A stretch of DNA of 64,000 bases from positions 124,001 through 188,000 of the forward strand of contig NZ_LRML01000003.1 of NCBI RefSeq assembly GCF_001647285.1, read 5' to 3'. Source of the stretch: Rufibacter roseus. GTDB taxonomy: Bacteria; Bacteroidota; Bacteroidia; Cytophagales; Hymenobacteraceae. The position numbers were made by a program, and so were the translations under genes. The notes below the pieces were generated by a model. The model did no database searches. It saw nothing but the letters and a program-made list of their open reading frames with translations, and was not told the origin of the DNA. Below, piece after piece: positions 53,701 through 62,104 of this stretch. Position 1 is the first letter of the stretch, and the number at the start of each line of letters is the position of its first letter.

Positions 53701-55396
53701 CATCATAGACAAAGGTATTGGTATTGCTTGCCGGGCTGATGTTACCTGCCGCATCAGTTGCCGTGGCATATACTGTGTGACTACCTTCTGTATATGATAC
53801 CGAAGGTGTGACAACCCAATTATCACTGCCATCTACGATGGCAGTTCCTCTACTTACTCCATCTATATATAGGGTGACGGTAGTAAAGGCTTCCGCTTTT
53901 CCACTGAAGGTTGGATTGTTGTTATTCGTCACGGTGCCGTTTGCCACGGCTGAAACTGTTGGGGCGGCAGGGGTAGTGGCGTCTATTTTAAAATAGTTTA
54001 TGTTACTCTGTGAACTTGTATTTCCTAGAACATCTTTTGCCCATGCTTTCACATTCCAATCCCCATCTGAAAGAGCAAATGGCTGTAGGAGGCTCCAGTT
54101 ACCGGCTGCATCGGCGGTAACAGTTCCTACTACAGTACCAGACACCTCAATAACTATTGAGCTGTTTGGCTCTGCAGTTCCAGAGTAAGTGGGCTTGTTG
54201 TTGTTAGAAAGAGATGAATTTACTGGAGCAACTACCACTGGCGAGGCCGGCGCCGTGTTGTCTATGGTATAAACCTCGCCTGAGGTGTAAGTGGCATTTA
54301 CATTTGGAGTAACGCCGGTAGTACCAGTAAAATCTAAACGCAGGGTACCGTTACCGGAAACATTGTTTACTGAAACCGTATAGGTAGTACCTGAGCCGGA
54401 CACGCTGCCGATAGTACCAAATGCCGGTCCGGTTGTTATTAATGTAAAATCGGAGGCATCTACACCCGTTACCGCCGCCGCAAAGGTGACGGTGTAATTA
54501 ACCGTGGTGGCATTTGTAGGCGATGGATTTGCCCGCGCTATAGACGATACTGTTGTTGTAGGTTGAGGCGCAATTGTTAACGAGTAAGCTTTTGAACCGG
54601 TATATGCGACGTTGTCAGAGGCCGTAACAGTAAAGTTAAACGTACCACTGGCAGTTGGGGTACCGGTAAGAGTACCGGAAGAAGAAAGGCTTAAACCAGT
54701 AGGTAAGGTTCCTGCCGTTCTGGTATAGATATAAGGCGCAGTTCCACCGGAAGCTGTGATAGTAGCATTATAATTGCTGCCTACTGTACCAGAAGAAAGT
54801 GAGGCTGGGGATAAAGTAATATTAGGCGCAACCGAAGCTGGCCCTACAATCAAGTTATCTAAATTGAGCCCATTCAGGCCACTAAAGTTTAAAGTTACAG
54901 AAGTCACCGTAACATCCTTCGCAAGTTCAATCGTTTGACTAGAGCCATACGTCTCTGGGCTTAATGAAGAACCATTATATGATACTTTTAAGTATGGTGC
55001 TGGATAACCAGTATTGCTAATGTATTTCAGCCATACACCGTAAAATTTAAAGGGTTGGGTATCTTTTCGTTGTATAGTGACAAATTGTGTACCATAAGGT
55101 GCATGGTTAATTGAGGCAGAGTTATTCTTACCTCCAGAAGTCCCATAATGCCACGAATCATTTCCTGTATGTTTGATCTGATAAACATCCCCCCCCAAGG
55201 TGACTTCAGCAGTAACATACCAGATATCCCAAAGCTTTTCAGTAAAAGTTGGAGCCGATGAAAAATCAGCAGTATACTGCTGTGCATTAGCTTTGCCAGA
55301 ACAGAGAAGAAGGAAGGCAATCACCAATACAGCAATTTGCCTTATGTTCTTCCTTACTAAATTTTCACAAAAGTGCTTTATATTGAAATATGACAT
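47786..55396 (-). CDS. Giant repetitive adhesin with T9SS type B (CHU_C) sorting domain
   Basis: 2536 residues from ATG 55396, which gives a signal peptide (IAVLVIAFLLLCSGKANA). An extra 92 in-frame codons lie upstream but read as non-coding. Order: N-terminal beta domain (about 40-185) that ends in LDNLIVG; a He_PIG-type Ig (GTLPTGLSLSSSGTLTGTP); Ig-like units of the SGTAEPNSS type; six YKAGDNLDF-type units (about 51.0-52.8 kb); two more SGTAEPN units; six SVKAPFAVTF-type units (about 49.0-50.4 kb); a cadherin-like part; and the CHU_C domain (VNAFTPNGDGVNDTWEV). It should be displayed or released by T9SS. Binding target unknown. Base composition varies along the gene. Confidence 0.88.
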   Translation of the reverse strand: MSYFNIKHFCENLVRKNIRQIAVLVIAFLLLCSGKANAQQYTADFSSAPTFTEKLWDIWYVTAEVTLGGDVYQIKHTGNDSWHYGTSGGKNNSASINHAPYGTQFVTIQRKDTQPFKFYGVWLKYISNTGYPAPYLKVSYNGSSLSPETYGSSQTIELAKDVTVTSVTLNFSGLNGLNLDNLIVGPASVAPNITLSPASLSSGTVGSNYNATITASGGTAPYIYTRTAGTLPTGLSLSSSGTLTGTPTASGTFNFTVTASDNVAYTGSKAYSLTIAPQPTTTVSSIARANPSPTNATTVNYTVTFAAAVTGVDASDFTLITTGPAFGTIGSVSGSGTTYTVSVNNVSGNGTLRLDFTGTTGVTPNVNATYTSGEVYTIDNTAPASPVVVAPVNSSLSNNNKPTYSGTAEPNSSIVIEVSGTVVGTVTADAAGNWSLLQPFALSDGDWNVKAWAKDVLGNTSSQSNINYFKIDATTPAAPTVSAVANGTVTNNNNPTFSGKAEAFTTVTLYIDGVSRGTAIVDGSDNWVVTPSVSYTEGSHTVYATATDAAGNISPASNTNTFVYDATRPLVTSIIRHNPTTATTSADILTFRVTFSEKVNGVDANDFSVSGTTASVTNVTAVATEGKAYDIAISGGNLPGYNGTVSLSLASGQDIADVAGNFLINTAPTGSIETYTLSNAGPNTILVSKPAELSNSTTATFGLSSDQANVTYEFSLNGSAYIGTSNPLVLHNLAEGQHTVLVRAKDLYNNVDATPAEHTWTVDVTKPTVVSIIRQNPTTATTNASSVTFRVTFSEDVTGVTHEDFNVAETGTIVSSLQSATAVAPGSSVYDVVVNINSGTGTAKLNLRSVNTGVTDLAGNVIVDGGFTGGEAYTLDLTAPVISSVTLPAANKTYTAGENLDFTVYFSEDVTVTGTPSIAITIGNTTRSATYVAGSSTATALLFRYQVQAGEVDTDGIAFETQKTIALNGGTLQDLAGNNATLTFTTNFTTPVKVDAEVPQVASVSVPASGIYKTDDILNFTVNFSENIIVTGDATTLKLQVGTTNPDRFATFANKSANSITYQYKVLTGDIDSDGISIEGLVLNGATIQDAAGNNADITLQNVGNTAGVNIDAVAPTITSVALPADKVYKAGDNLDFVFTFSESMAVNGATSTLALTIGENARTASHLSTVSNKITYRYTVQAGETDADGIGVGTIALNTATFRDWAGNNADLTFTPGSTAGILVDGVAPTLVSVTQPADGTYKVGDKLQTVFTYSEPVVVTGDQIEYRIRIGTANIRMLLESGSGTNSLVFSYTVRSGDLDTDGIQVNTSLTIGSATVADHAGNLYVSALFSVPSTAGILVDGVAPAVASVAYPADGAYKAGQNLDFTVTFTEAVAVTGTPSLALTIGSVAKEASYISGSGSNGLVFRYTVADGDLDTDGNILTGPAIALNGGTITDLPGNQATLTLNNVASGVNVKVDAVVPVAPVIAAVNTDTGLSNMDRITSDQTLILSGTAEPNSIVSLYLGGTLLGTVNADATGNWTYDHSAVVLPEGEHVFTAAATDAAQNTSAMGADFRVTIDITKPVAPVIAAISEDRGTSNTDGITNDATLILSGTAEPNVRVTLSLGGNALASPVMADNNGNWIYDYTATTLMAGTHSFTANATDAAGNVSEASSAFAVMLDQTAPTVTVTADRSLSTNLPFTATFTFSEVVAGFEIGDITLANASAEDLQTADNITYTATIRPIADGNVTVQLTAGVVTDVAGNSNSASNIFSILFDGARPEIALSSTAPDSVNAAFQVKVTFNEDVTGFEAGDVTVTNGSVSSLIAVNAREYTVTVMPAADGVVTVSILENVALDASGNPNLATTASLSRIYDITRPTVALQSAAVAGDSVKAPFAVTFRFSEPVEGFTLADISVVKGTAGTLAQVGTTQTEFTATITPAVDGAVNVSVAENRIVDGAGNGNTASNTISRMFDGTAPTVVLSSAAVAGDSVRAPFMVTFQFSEPVGGFELADITVTNGSAGALTQVGTNQTEYTATITPTADGLVSVSVGANTVIDRADNPNTASNVVSRMFDATRPAVALTTPAANSTNAPFTVTFTFSEPVSGFTVGEVTLTNASASDFTKVSGSVYTALITPAAQGEVTVSVPANVAQDGAGNQSTASAELNRIFDSIAPAGYGIAFVQTMVDFNNQTAVTLKVTGAEAGADYHYSITSAGGGTPVTGGAAAPGAAFDITGINVSDLGDGQLTVTFFQTDAATNRGADVTAQVMKYTRDIMAITPPATLRPAIRTTFAQLPLPTTVEVTYTDNSREFIPVTWAEGNYNGLVAGSYELSGTLTLSSGTTNLNNMVPKIAVEVQPNKAPTDIVLSKSAFKPNIGPDEAIGTFNTTDEDDPINGEPENQHMYELVSGTGSADNGLFVIDGNQLFLKSNRGLSGRTSFSIRVRTIDPYGNTFEKSFNLTKEGYSAERIKLVNAFTPNGDGVNDTWEVPELRFYNNVEVQVFDRSGVRLFHTTNPEQGWDGRNQHGQVVSGAYLYIIEVKDKGLVQKGTVTVLKK

Positions 55397-55731
55397 AGAA
55401 AAAGTATTTACAAAAAAAGATGGTAATTCCTGTTCCCGGGGCAAACGATTATTGATGCTACTCCCAAGAGCATTTTCTTTCCCGGCTGCCACACCTTTCA
55501 CAGGCGCGGCAAGCCGGCAGCTCGGTCGGTGATTGGGCGGCGGCGCGTGGGTAGCATGAACAGATGGTGAGGGTTGCCCAGCCGTAGAAACGGCAAAGCC
55601 CTCCGCCCTGGCAGAGGAAGGAGAAACACGAGGCGCAGCAAAAGAAGGGTGGTGAGTAGATGTCTCTCCCATACGTGATAAGTATGCTTAATTACAATTT
55701 TTGTACAAAAACAAAAATATGACACAGAACC

Positions 55732-55770
55732 CTTTTTGGGGCTATTTTTTCAAAAACAGACTAAGAACAG
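55732..55770. repeat. Weak nested palindrome family copy
   Basis: CTTTTTGGGGCTATTTTTTC and AAAACAGACTAAGAACAG. Confidence 0.5.
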
Positions 55771-56334
55771 CATAAAGGAATATAGCAAATTCAGCTTGGG
55801 GGAGCTAGCTATACTTCTCTTACAGGATCATCATATCTACCTTCAACTACTATCTTTCTTTCAGAAACTAAAGATATTGATTATCAGTGGGGGATACTGA
55901 TTTTCTGCAAATTTCAAACATTCTTTCAAAAAGAAAAACTTTTAATTAAAGTAATCGTAGCTAAATCAAACTTTGTTTAAAAATTATTAACTTATCAAGC
56001 AATAACACAATTTATAATATTAAAATATCTAAATTACATTATAATAATTATATTTTGCAGAAATATTATTCATAATGTTAATCATATAATATTTACATAA
56101 AATTAATACAATAGCAAATCCTGCAGCAGTTACTTTAAGTACTTGATGAGGCTGCCTCTATACAGAAACTACAATACAAATAAAGACATTTTACTTAGTA
56201 ACTCTACAAGCTCATTGCCAAATCTCAATAGGCATTAGCAAGAACAGCGGTTATTGCTTGCTTTGCCAATCATGCTTTTTGCCTTTCCCTGATTTCTGGT
56301 CTTCAAAACAGTACCTCTAATCGACTTATAAACA

Positions 56335-56368
56335 AAAATAGCCCCACCATAAATGGTGAGGCTATTTT
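56335..56368 (-). terminator. Terminator of the NifU-like gene
   Basis: AAAATAGCC and GGCTATTTT with inner ACCAT/ATGGT; on the minus strand it is followed by a T-run. Confidence 0.85.
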
Positions 56369-56401
56369 CATGAAGAATACTTTATTAAGGAATGGTAAAC
56401 T

Positions 56402-57019
56402 TTACAGTACTACCCCCTCAGCTACTACTTCCTGCACTTGAGGCACCATGCGCTTAAGCAGGTTTTCAATACCAGCTTTCAGGGTAACGGTAGCCGATGG
56501 GCAGCCGCTGCAAGAACCCTGAAGATTTACAGTCACCACACCATCTTTGTAAGAACGGAAAGTAATGTTACCTCCGTCTTGCTCTACTGCCGGACGCACG
56601 TAATTTTCCAGAAGGTCAATTACCTTCTGAGAAATTTCAGTGTCTTCGGCTGAAAGATCTGACGGTACCTCTGCCGCAGCGGAAGCAGCCGTTGAAGTAG
56701 TAGGCGTACCTAAGAAAATAGGGCCACCAGCCTCTACATATGATTTAATAAACGTTCTTAGCTCAGGTATCAGTTGTGCCCAGGCAATAGGAGTGTTTTT
56801 AGTAACGGTTACAAAATTACTGGCAATGAACACTCTTGACACATAGTCAAAGTTGAACAGCTCCTGAGCAAACGGAGACTCCGCTGCGCTTTCCACAGAA
56901 GGGTAATCGACACTCCCTCCCTCTCCAAGCAACACGGAGTTCAAAACAAATTTCATTGATTCCGGATTTGGGTTCGCCTCAGCGTACACAGAAACCGGTT
57001 TGGTTGTATTTTCAGTCAT
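56402..57019 (-). CDS. NifU-family iron-sulfur scaffold protein
   Basis: 205 residues, ATG 57019. An Nfu N-terminal domain (about 10-95: ANPNPESMKFVLNSVLL, SPFAQELFNFDYVSRVFI) and a C-terminal NifU domain (from about 130) with LENYVRPAVEQDGGNITF and the cluster-binding CSGC (LQGSCSGCPSATVTLKAGI). It carries Fe-S clusters to target enzymes. The two-domain layout is that of Nfu1-type carriers. No suf or isc gene nearby. Confidence 0.92.
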   Translation of the reverse strand: MTENTTKPVSVYAEANPNPESMKFVLNSVLLGEGGSVDYPSVESAAESPFAQELFNFDYVSRVFIASNFVTVTKNTPIAWAQLIPELRTFIKSYVEAGGPIFLGTPTTSTAASAAAEVPSDLSAEDTEISQKVIDLLENYVRPAVEQDGGNITFRSYKDGVVTVNLQGSCSGCPSATVTLKAGIENLLKRMVPQVQEVVAEGVVL

Positions 57020-57225
57020 GGCTATCTCTGTTTAAGGTAAAAACTTATAGCATAGCGTTTAAGTTTCCAAAATTAGTCAGAAAAATTGACACCTGTTAGT
57101 TACATATAGGGAACTACCCATTGCGCAATCAAAGGCATAGGGCAGAAATGGGCAAAACACGGCCCTCATTTAACACAGAAACCGTACCTTTGCCCCACTA
57201 ATTAAAAACAAACCACCACGCTCTT

Positions 57226-58602
57226 ATGCCTAACGCCACAGTTTTGCTGTCCGCTACACCACCAGATGTGCCTGGTTTTCTGATTGCACCTTTTGCGATT
57301 TTGATTGGCCTTATTGCCACTGGCCCTATATTCTTTGCCCATTTCTGGCACAAAAACTTTAAAGTTATTTCCGTAGGGCTAGGCCTGCTGGTACTGGCCT
57401 ATTACCTGTTTGTACTGCATGACACCCACATGCCAGCCGAAACTTTAGCTGAATACGCTTCTTTCGCTATTTTATTAAGTGCGCTTTATGTAGCTGCTGG
57501 CGGTATCTATATCAATGCCAATGCCAATGCCACACCTCTAATAAATGTGGGCATTTTATTTTTGGGCGCTGTGCTTGCCAACTTTATTGGTACAACTGGT
57601 GCATCGTTGTTGTTAATCAGACCTTTTATCAGGTTAAACAACCACCGCATTAAGCCTTACCAAATAGTTTTCTTCATTTTCATAGTGAGTAACGCCGGCG
57701 GCATGCTTACCCCTCTTGGTGACCCACCGCTGTTCATTGGTTTCTTAAAAGGGATTCCTTTTTTCTGGACGTTGCAACACCTGTTCACCCCTTGGCTTCT
57801 TGCGGTAGGCTCCCTTTGCACGATCTTCTTCTTCAAAGACCGACTTAATAAAGAAGGTTTTGTGCCTAATCCAGCCGTGAAAGCGCGCGTAGAGGCAAAA
57901 ACTGAATTCTATTTTACTGGAAGGCGGAACTTAGTTTGGCTAGGGGTGATTATTGGCGCCACTTTCCTGAACCCTTCTTCTTATGAGTGGCTGCCTTACA
58001 TTCCGATGGAAGGCGGAGTGAGAGTATCTTTTGTGCGGGAAGTTATTCAGCTATCGGCCGCCATTCTTTGCTTTAAATTTGCCAGCCGCACTGCCTTGAA
58101 CGGTAACCACTTCTCCTTTGACCCCATTATGGAAGTGGTGTTCTTATTCTTTGGTATTTTCTTCACCATGATGCCGGCCCTGCAGCTTTCAGCTGAACTG
58201 GCTTCATCGCCTGAGTTTGCCGCTAAATTAACGCCATCCGTATTCTACTGGGTAACCGGCTCGCTTTCTGGTATCTTAGACAATGCCCCTACCTATGCCA
58301 ACTTCCTTTCATTGGGTATGGCGAAATATGATCTTAACTACGCCAATGTGGCAAACGTGAGAGACTTTGCGGCAGGCCTTTCACAGGCACCAGAAACCCT
58401 GTTGATTCTGGAAGCCATTTCTATTGGAGCGGTATTATTTGGCGCCATGACTTATATTGGCAACGGGCCTAATTTCATGGTGAAAGCCATTGCCGAGCAG
58501 GCAGGTGTTAAAATGCCGCCGTTCTTCCAGTACATGTTCAAGTACTCGTTGATATACTTACTGCCGGTACTGTTTCTGGTGTGGGTTCTTGTTATTTTGT
58601 AA
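57226..58602 (+). CDS. Sodium:proton antiporter-like permease (NhaD/CitMHS superfamily)
   Basis: 458 residues, ATG 57226, about eleven hydrophobic helices. The conserved middle has GTTGASLLLIRPFI, IVSNAGGMLTPLGDPPLFIGFL and, near the end, LDNAPTYANFLSLGM with GNGPNFMVKAIAEQ. These match the sodium:proton antiporter NhaD type within the ion transporter superfamily. TACCTTTG at 57185-57192 looks like a -7 box but lacks the -33. The transported ion is inferred from family only. Confidence 0.85.
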   Translation: MPNATVLLSATPPDVPGFLIAPFAILIGLIATGPIFFAHFWHKNFKVISVGLGLLVLAYYLFVLHDTHMPAETLAEYASFAILLSALYVAAGGIYINANANATPLINVGILFLGAVLANFIGTTGASLLLIRPFIRLNNHRIKPYQIVFFIFIVSNAGGMLTPLGDPPLFIGFLKGIPFFWTLQHLFTPWLLAVGSLCTIFFFKDRLNKEGFVPNPAVKARVEAKTEFYFTGRRNLVWLGVIIGATFLNPSSYEWLPYIPMEGGVRVSFVREVIQLSAAILCFKFASRTALNGNHFSFDPIMEVVFLFFGIFFTMMPALQLSAELASSPEFAAKLTPSVFYWVTGSLSGILDNAPTYANFLSLGMAKYDLNYANVANVRDFAAGLSQAPETLLILEAISIGAVLFGAMTYIGNGPNFMVKAIAEQAGVKMPPFFQYMFKYSLIYLLPVLFLVWVLVIL

Positions 58603-58619
58603 TAGATATCTACAACAAT

Positions 58620-58666
58620 TAAAGTACGTTTGCTGATTTTGGAAAATCAGCCCCAAAACGTACTTA
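58620..58666. repeat. Nested palindrome family copy
   Basis: AAGTACGTTT (58622-58631) and AAACGTACTT (58656-58665); inner CTGATTTT/AAAATCAG. Past the permease stop. Confidence 0.75.
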
Positions 58667-58908
58667 GAAATGCGTGGAAAACAACCCCTCCTAAATGAAT
58701 CCTGAGTCTAGAGTGCTGAGTCACGAGTCTAGAAAATACAAAAGTAGATACCACACCCTCCTTAGAGGTTCCTGCGGGAGCGGGCAACGCAGTGCCAAGG
58801 GCACGCAGGCGCTTAGCGAGAGCACCAGACGCAGGTTCAATTTAGCAGTAGCCACCGTGGCGATGGAACTTCGCACGCTGGCCAGGTGGTAAATTTACTG
58901 AAGCCCCT

Positions 58909-58980
58909 TTTGTCTGAGCGGCAGCGAGTCAGGGGCTTCTTGATTCTTTTGGTTACTTTTCTCATCAAGGAGAAAAGTGA
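58909..58980. repeat. 70-nt dispersed repeat, copy 2 (inverted)
   Basis: TGTCTGAGCGGCAGCGAGT, then CTTCTTGATTCTTTTG, then ACTTTTCTCATCAAGGAGAA and AAGT; the reverse complement of 33361-33431. Confidence 0.8.
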
Positions 58981-59200
58981 CAAACCTTAGCAGGGAGAAA
59001 AGAAAGCTAGAGGTTCAGCAAGAGAGGCAATGGGAGCAAAAGCTCATTAAGTTGTTGGTGAGAACACGCAACAACGGCAGAGGGTACAGCGGGAGTGGGA
59101 GTAAAAGTGCCGGTAGAAGAACTGCGTCTTCGTTAGATCCTTCGGCTAGCGCTCAGGATGACCGCAAAAGAGAAAGATCAGGAATGCGTGGATCTGCTTG

Positions 59201-59240
59201 TGTAAACATCCCCCTTGCCCCCTTCAAAGGGGGAGTATCT
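59201..59240. repeat. CCCCCTT dispersed element, copy 3
   Basis: TGTAAACATCCCCCTTGCCC then CCTTCAAAGGGGGAGTATC; same as copies at 22362 and 28803. Confidence 0.65.
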
Positions 59241-59290
59241 GGAATGCGTGCAAAAGGTAAAACTCTTTCGGAATTAAATTACACCCCACC

Positions 59291-59330
59291 CTGTTTCTGA
59301 CCTACTTATAGAAAAATAGGCCAGAAACAG
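59291..59330. repeat. Nested palindrome family copy
   Basis: CTGTTTCTG (59291-59299) and CAGAAACAG (59322-59330), inner CCTA/TAGG. Past the aroC stop. Confidence 0.75.
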
Positions 59331-59337
59331 AAGAAGG

Positions 59338-60420
59338 CTAGTCTATCCGGTTCGTGCGCTGACGCAATACAAAGTCAGCGAGTACCAGTGCAGCCATGGC
59401 GTCTACAATAGGCACGGCGCGTGGCAACACACATGGATCATGGCGGCCTTTGCCTTGCAGCTGTATCTCCTGACCTTCTTTGTCAATGGTGGTTTGAGTT
59501 TGCAGAATGGTGGCAACCGGCTTGAAGGCTACTTTGAAATAAATATCCTGCCCGTTGGAGATACCACCCTGTATTCCTCCTGAATGGTTTGTACGCGTTT
59601 TCACGTTTCCTTCTTCATCGGTGTAGAAGACATCATTGTGTTCAGAGCCGTACATGCTCACTCCCTCAAAGCCACTGCCGTACTCAAAACCTTTCACGGC
59701 GTTAATGCTCAGCATGGCTTTGCCCAATTCTGCATGAAGCTTATCAAATACAGGCTCACCTAAGCCGGCGGGCACACCTTTCACCACACAGGAAACCACT
59801 CCACCAATAGTATCTAATTTGTCTCGGGTCTCCTCAATCAGCTTGATCATTTCATCGGCCGTTTCTGGGTGAGGGCAACGCACTATGTTGCTGTCTACCT
59901 GGCTTAGATCTATTTGAGAATAATCTGCCGGGGCATTAATATTACCAACCTGAGACACGTAAGAGGTCACCTGTATGCCTTTTTGGGCCAAAAATTTCTG
60001 CGCTAAGACACCTGCTGCCACACGGGCCAAGGTTTCACGAGCCGAACTGCGCCCGCCGCCACGATGGTCACGGCTGCCATATTTTGCTGTGTAGGTATAG
60101 TCTGCGTGTGAGGGCCTGAATGCTTTCTCAATGTGCGAATAGTCGTGGCTCGCCTGGTCTTTGTTGAAAACCGCCATGGCAATGGGTGTGCCTTGGGTGT
60201 GGCCATTGAAGATGCCCGATAAAATCTGCACCTGGTCCTTCTCGTCGCGCGGAGTAGTGATTTTAGACTGACCTGGCCTGCGGCGGTCTAAGGCAGCCTG
60301 AATCTCTTCTACGGTGATTGGCAAACCGGCGGGGCAACCGTCAACAATTACGCCTACGGCCGTGCCGTGCGATTCCCCAAAAGTGGTGATCCTGAATATG
60401 GACCCGTACGTGTTACTCAT
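59338..60420 (-). CDS. aroC: Chorismate synthase
   Basis: 360 residues from ATG 60420 ([19 protein letters not shown]). It makes chorismate from EPSP, the last step of the shikimate pathway, with reduced FMN. All three signatures are visible: [35 protein letters not shown] and the C-terminal [18 protein letters not shown]. The upstream gene ends 8 nt inside it, so they are coupled. A longer in-frame start at 60477 would overlap the BatD-like gene and is not needed. Confidence 0.96.
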   Translation of the reverse strand: MSNTYGSIFRITTFGESHGTAVGVIVDGCPAGLPITVEEIQAALDRRRPGQSKITTPRDEKDQVQILSGIFNGHTQGTPIAMAVFNKDQASHDYSHIEKAFRPSHADYTYTAKYGSRDHRGGGRSSARETLARVAAGVLAQKFLAQKGIQVTSYVSQVGNINAPADYSQIDLSQVDSNIVRCPHPETADEMIKLIEETRDKLDTIGGVVSCVVKGVPAGLGEPVFDKLHAELGKAMLSINAVKGFEYGSGFEGVSMYGSEHNDVFYTDEEGNVKTRTNHSGGIQGGISNGQDIYFKVAFKPVATILQTQTTIDKEGQEIQLQGKGRHDPCVLPRAVPIVDAMAALVLADFVLRQRTNRID

Positions 60421-61846
60421 TTCCTTTATAGATGAAAATAAACAAGGCAACCAGCCCCATGACCGCCAGCACCACATTGGTGTAAAGCTGAACCTCCTTA
60501 AATTGGTCTAAATCAATGAGCTGATTACTTTCTGTGTCAATGATACTGTAAAAATTGCCCACATCCTGAGCTCTTATAAATAAATTCTGATCTTCCTGCC
60601 CCCTCACCCGCACTGTCACACTAGGCCTGAGGGTATCATAGCGGGCAGTTACAGGGTTAAAATACACCCATTGAAAGAGTTCATTTAATGGATAAACCCC
60701 AGCTTGCCGGCCCACCATAAAATACCGGAACGTCTTGTAACCTGTAATCCTACCTTGGCTGAAGCTGGTAGCCTGCCTTACTTCCGGCGGATAAATTTCC
60801 AGCTCGCTGGAAATGCCAATGCCCTGTGGCAAAGGCAGCGCATTTATGTTTCCCTCCCCCTCAATGCGCATTTGGTAAACCAGGTTCTGGTTCAGGGCAA
60901 TTTCATTTTTTGACAGCTGTTCCCGTAATCTGAAAACACCTACCGCCACCTGGTCGCGCAAAGGGTGCGGCGGCAGAGGTCGAACCGCCACCCTTTTAGA
61001 AGGAGTAGAATACGTTTTGTACTCCGGCATTCTGTTCTGACGCAAAAGGCTCGGGTCTTTGGCAAGTTTATACTTGATCATGCGCAAGCTCACCGGCGGG
61101 AACAACAGGTCTTTGGCTGTGATAGGAAATAGAACGGCCTCATATAATTTAAACCGTGTAAAGTCTTTCTCCCCTACCTTCACCTTTTCGGGTAGAATCT
61201 CCCGCTGCTCCAGCACCTCCTCCAGCACACTGGCTTGTTTCAACTGCCTTATTATTTCTAGAATCTGTGGTTCAAACTCATGAAAATCTAGCAGGTTCAG
61301 ATCAGTTTCTGCCACGTAAAACCACAACGACAAGGGCACTCCTTCACCGGCATACACTTGGGTTTTGGGCAAGTGCAGCGTCAGAAAGGCATTTTCCTTT
61401 ACTTCTACAAACTCAGGAGTATTGGCAGGACCAGCGGTGGCGGGCAGAGAATCCAAAGGCACCTGGCCAGGCGGAAGTGACGCTACCACTTTTAAAGTAG
61501 CGGCCGGCGCGTTTACGGTGGCACCATCAACGGTAAGGGTAAAAGGTTTAATGGGTATTTCTCCCTCACGCAATGGGGCATACTGCTGCGTAATTGTAAA
61601 AACCACTGTAGTAACCCCGCCAGTAGTATAAGTAGACTTCACCTGCCGCTGTGTACTCTTTTGCAGCCCCTCAATCTCGGGAAATCCCTCTACTTTGGCC
61701 GGCCGTGTTGGTGATGACTTAAGCGAAATAGTGAAATACTGGTCAATGGGAACGACCGTAGGGCCATATTCTACAGTAAGTTCCTGAGCCTGACAAAAGC
61801 TTGCCCAGCAAAGTAACCACAGTAAAAACCCAATTCCCTTTTTCAT
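60413..61846 (-). CDS. BatD-like protein (oxygen tolerance family)
   Basis: 477 residues from ATG 61846, which gives a signal peptide ([20 protein letters not shown]). The first half has the BatD pattern: [34 protein letters not shown] and [10 protein letters not shown], then [19 protein letters not shown] for the second domain. One membrane helix at the extreme C-terminus ([16 protein letters not shown]) anchors it. BatD goes with BatABCE in some species; none of those genes is here. It overlaps aroC by 8 nt. Confidence 0.85.
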   Translation of the reverse strand: MKKGIGFLLWLLCWASFCQAQELTVEYGPTVVPIDQYFTISLKSSPTRPAKVEGFPEIEGLQKSTQRQVKSTYTTGGVTTVVFTITQQYAPLREGEIPIKPFTLTVDGATVNAPAATLKVVASLPPGQVPLDSLPATAGPANTPEFVEVKENAFLTLHLPKTQVYAGEGVPLSLWFYVAETDLNLLDFHEFEPQILEIIRQLKQASVLEEVLEQREILPEKVKVGEKDFTRFKLYEAVLFPITAKDLLFPPVSLRMIKYKLAKDPSLLRQNRMPEYKTYSTPSKRVAVRPLPPHPLRDQVAVGVFRLREQLSKNEIALNQNLVYQMRIEGEGNINALPLPQGIGISSELEIYPPEVRQATSFSQGRITGYKTFRYFMVGRQAGVYPLNELFQWVYFNPVTARYDTLRPSVTVRVRGQEDQNLFIRAQDVGNFYSIIDTESNQLIDLDQFKEVQLYTNVVLAVMGLVALFIFIYKGNE

Positions 61847-61850
61847 CAAT

Positions 61851-61877
61851 TTTAAGAAAAACAGCCCAGAAAGAGCG
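61851..61877. repeat. Decayed nested palindrome copy
   Basis: AAGAAAAACAGCCCAGAAAG, right half of the core only, directly upstream of the BatD-like ATG. Confidence 0.35.
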
Positions 61878-62104
61878 GGCACTTGTTTTCAAATGTACAA
61901 AATACAGACGTAGTGACCTGTAAAACATCTATGCGTTGATTGATCAATAAGATTTGTACAATAAAAAATTAATTATTTTAAATTTTTCATAAACATAATG
62001 GGTAATGACTTGTTCTTCTAGTATTCAGCTGCTGCTGAAGAAGAAAAGCTGAGAGGAAATGAAGAGTTTCTGAGGCGAGGAGTTCCACTTAACCATTAAC
62101 GTTT

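Larger units (their letters stand above)
55397..56401. other. Long upstream region of the adhesin gene
   Basis: 55400-55680 is GC-rich with pairing segments (GCCGTAGAAACGGC at about 55581-55594) and may be a structured leader. 55732-55770 holds a nested palindrome. 55900-56130 is extremely AT-rich and could contain the promoter. The NifU terminator is at 56335-56368. No gene seen. Confidence 0.5.
58603..59337. other. Repeat-rich intergenic region
   Basis: Contains two nested palindromes, the GAGTCTAGAGT-type stretch, the second 70-nt repeat, a GATCCTTCGGCTAGCGCTCA element with AGGATGACC (59137-59163) and the third CCCCCTT element. Open frames here, such as 58977-59300, are made of repeats and I do not regard them as genes. 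Confidence 0.65.

Noticed and set aside
55397-55672. In-frame N-terminal extension of the adhesin by 92 codons
   Set aside because: It would bury the clear signal peptide at residue 93 and following; the start at 55396 is far better supported.
55540-55680. Possible cyclic-di-GMP riboswitch on the plus strand (GAAACGGCAAAGCC)
   Set aside because: Only fragments of the class I consensus are seen, in the wrong order and antisense to the adhesin gene.
58977-59300. 107-codon plus-strand frame before aroC
   Set aside because: It is assembled from dispersed repeats (the 70-nt repeat end, the CCTTCGG element and the CCCCCTT element) and has no protein-like features.
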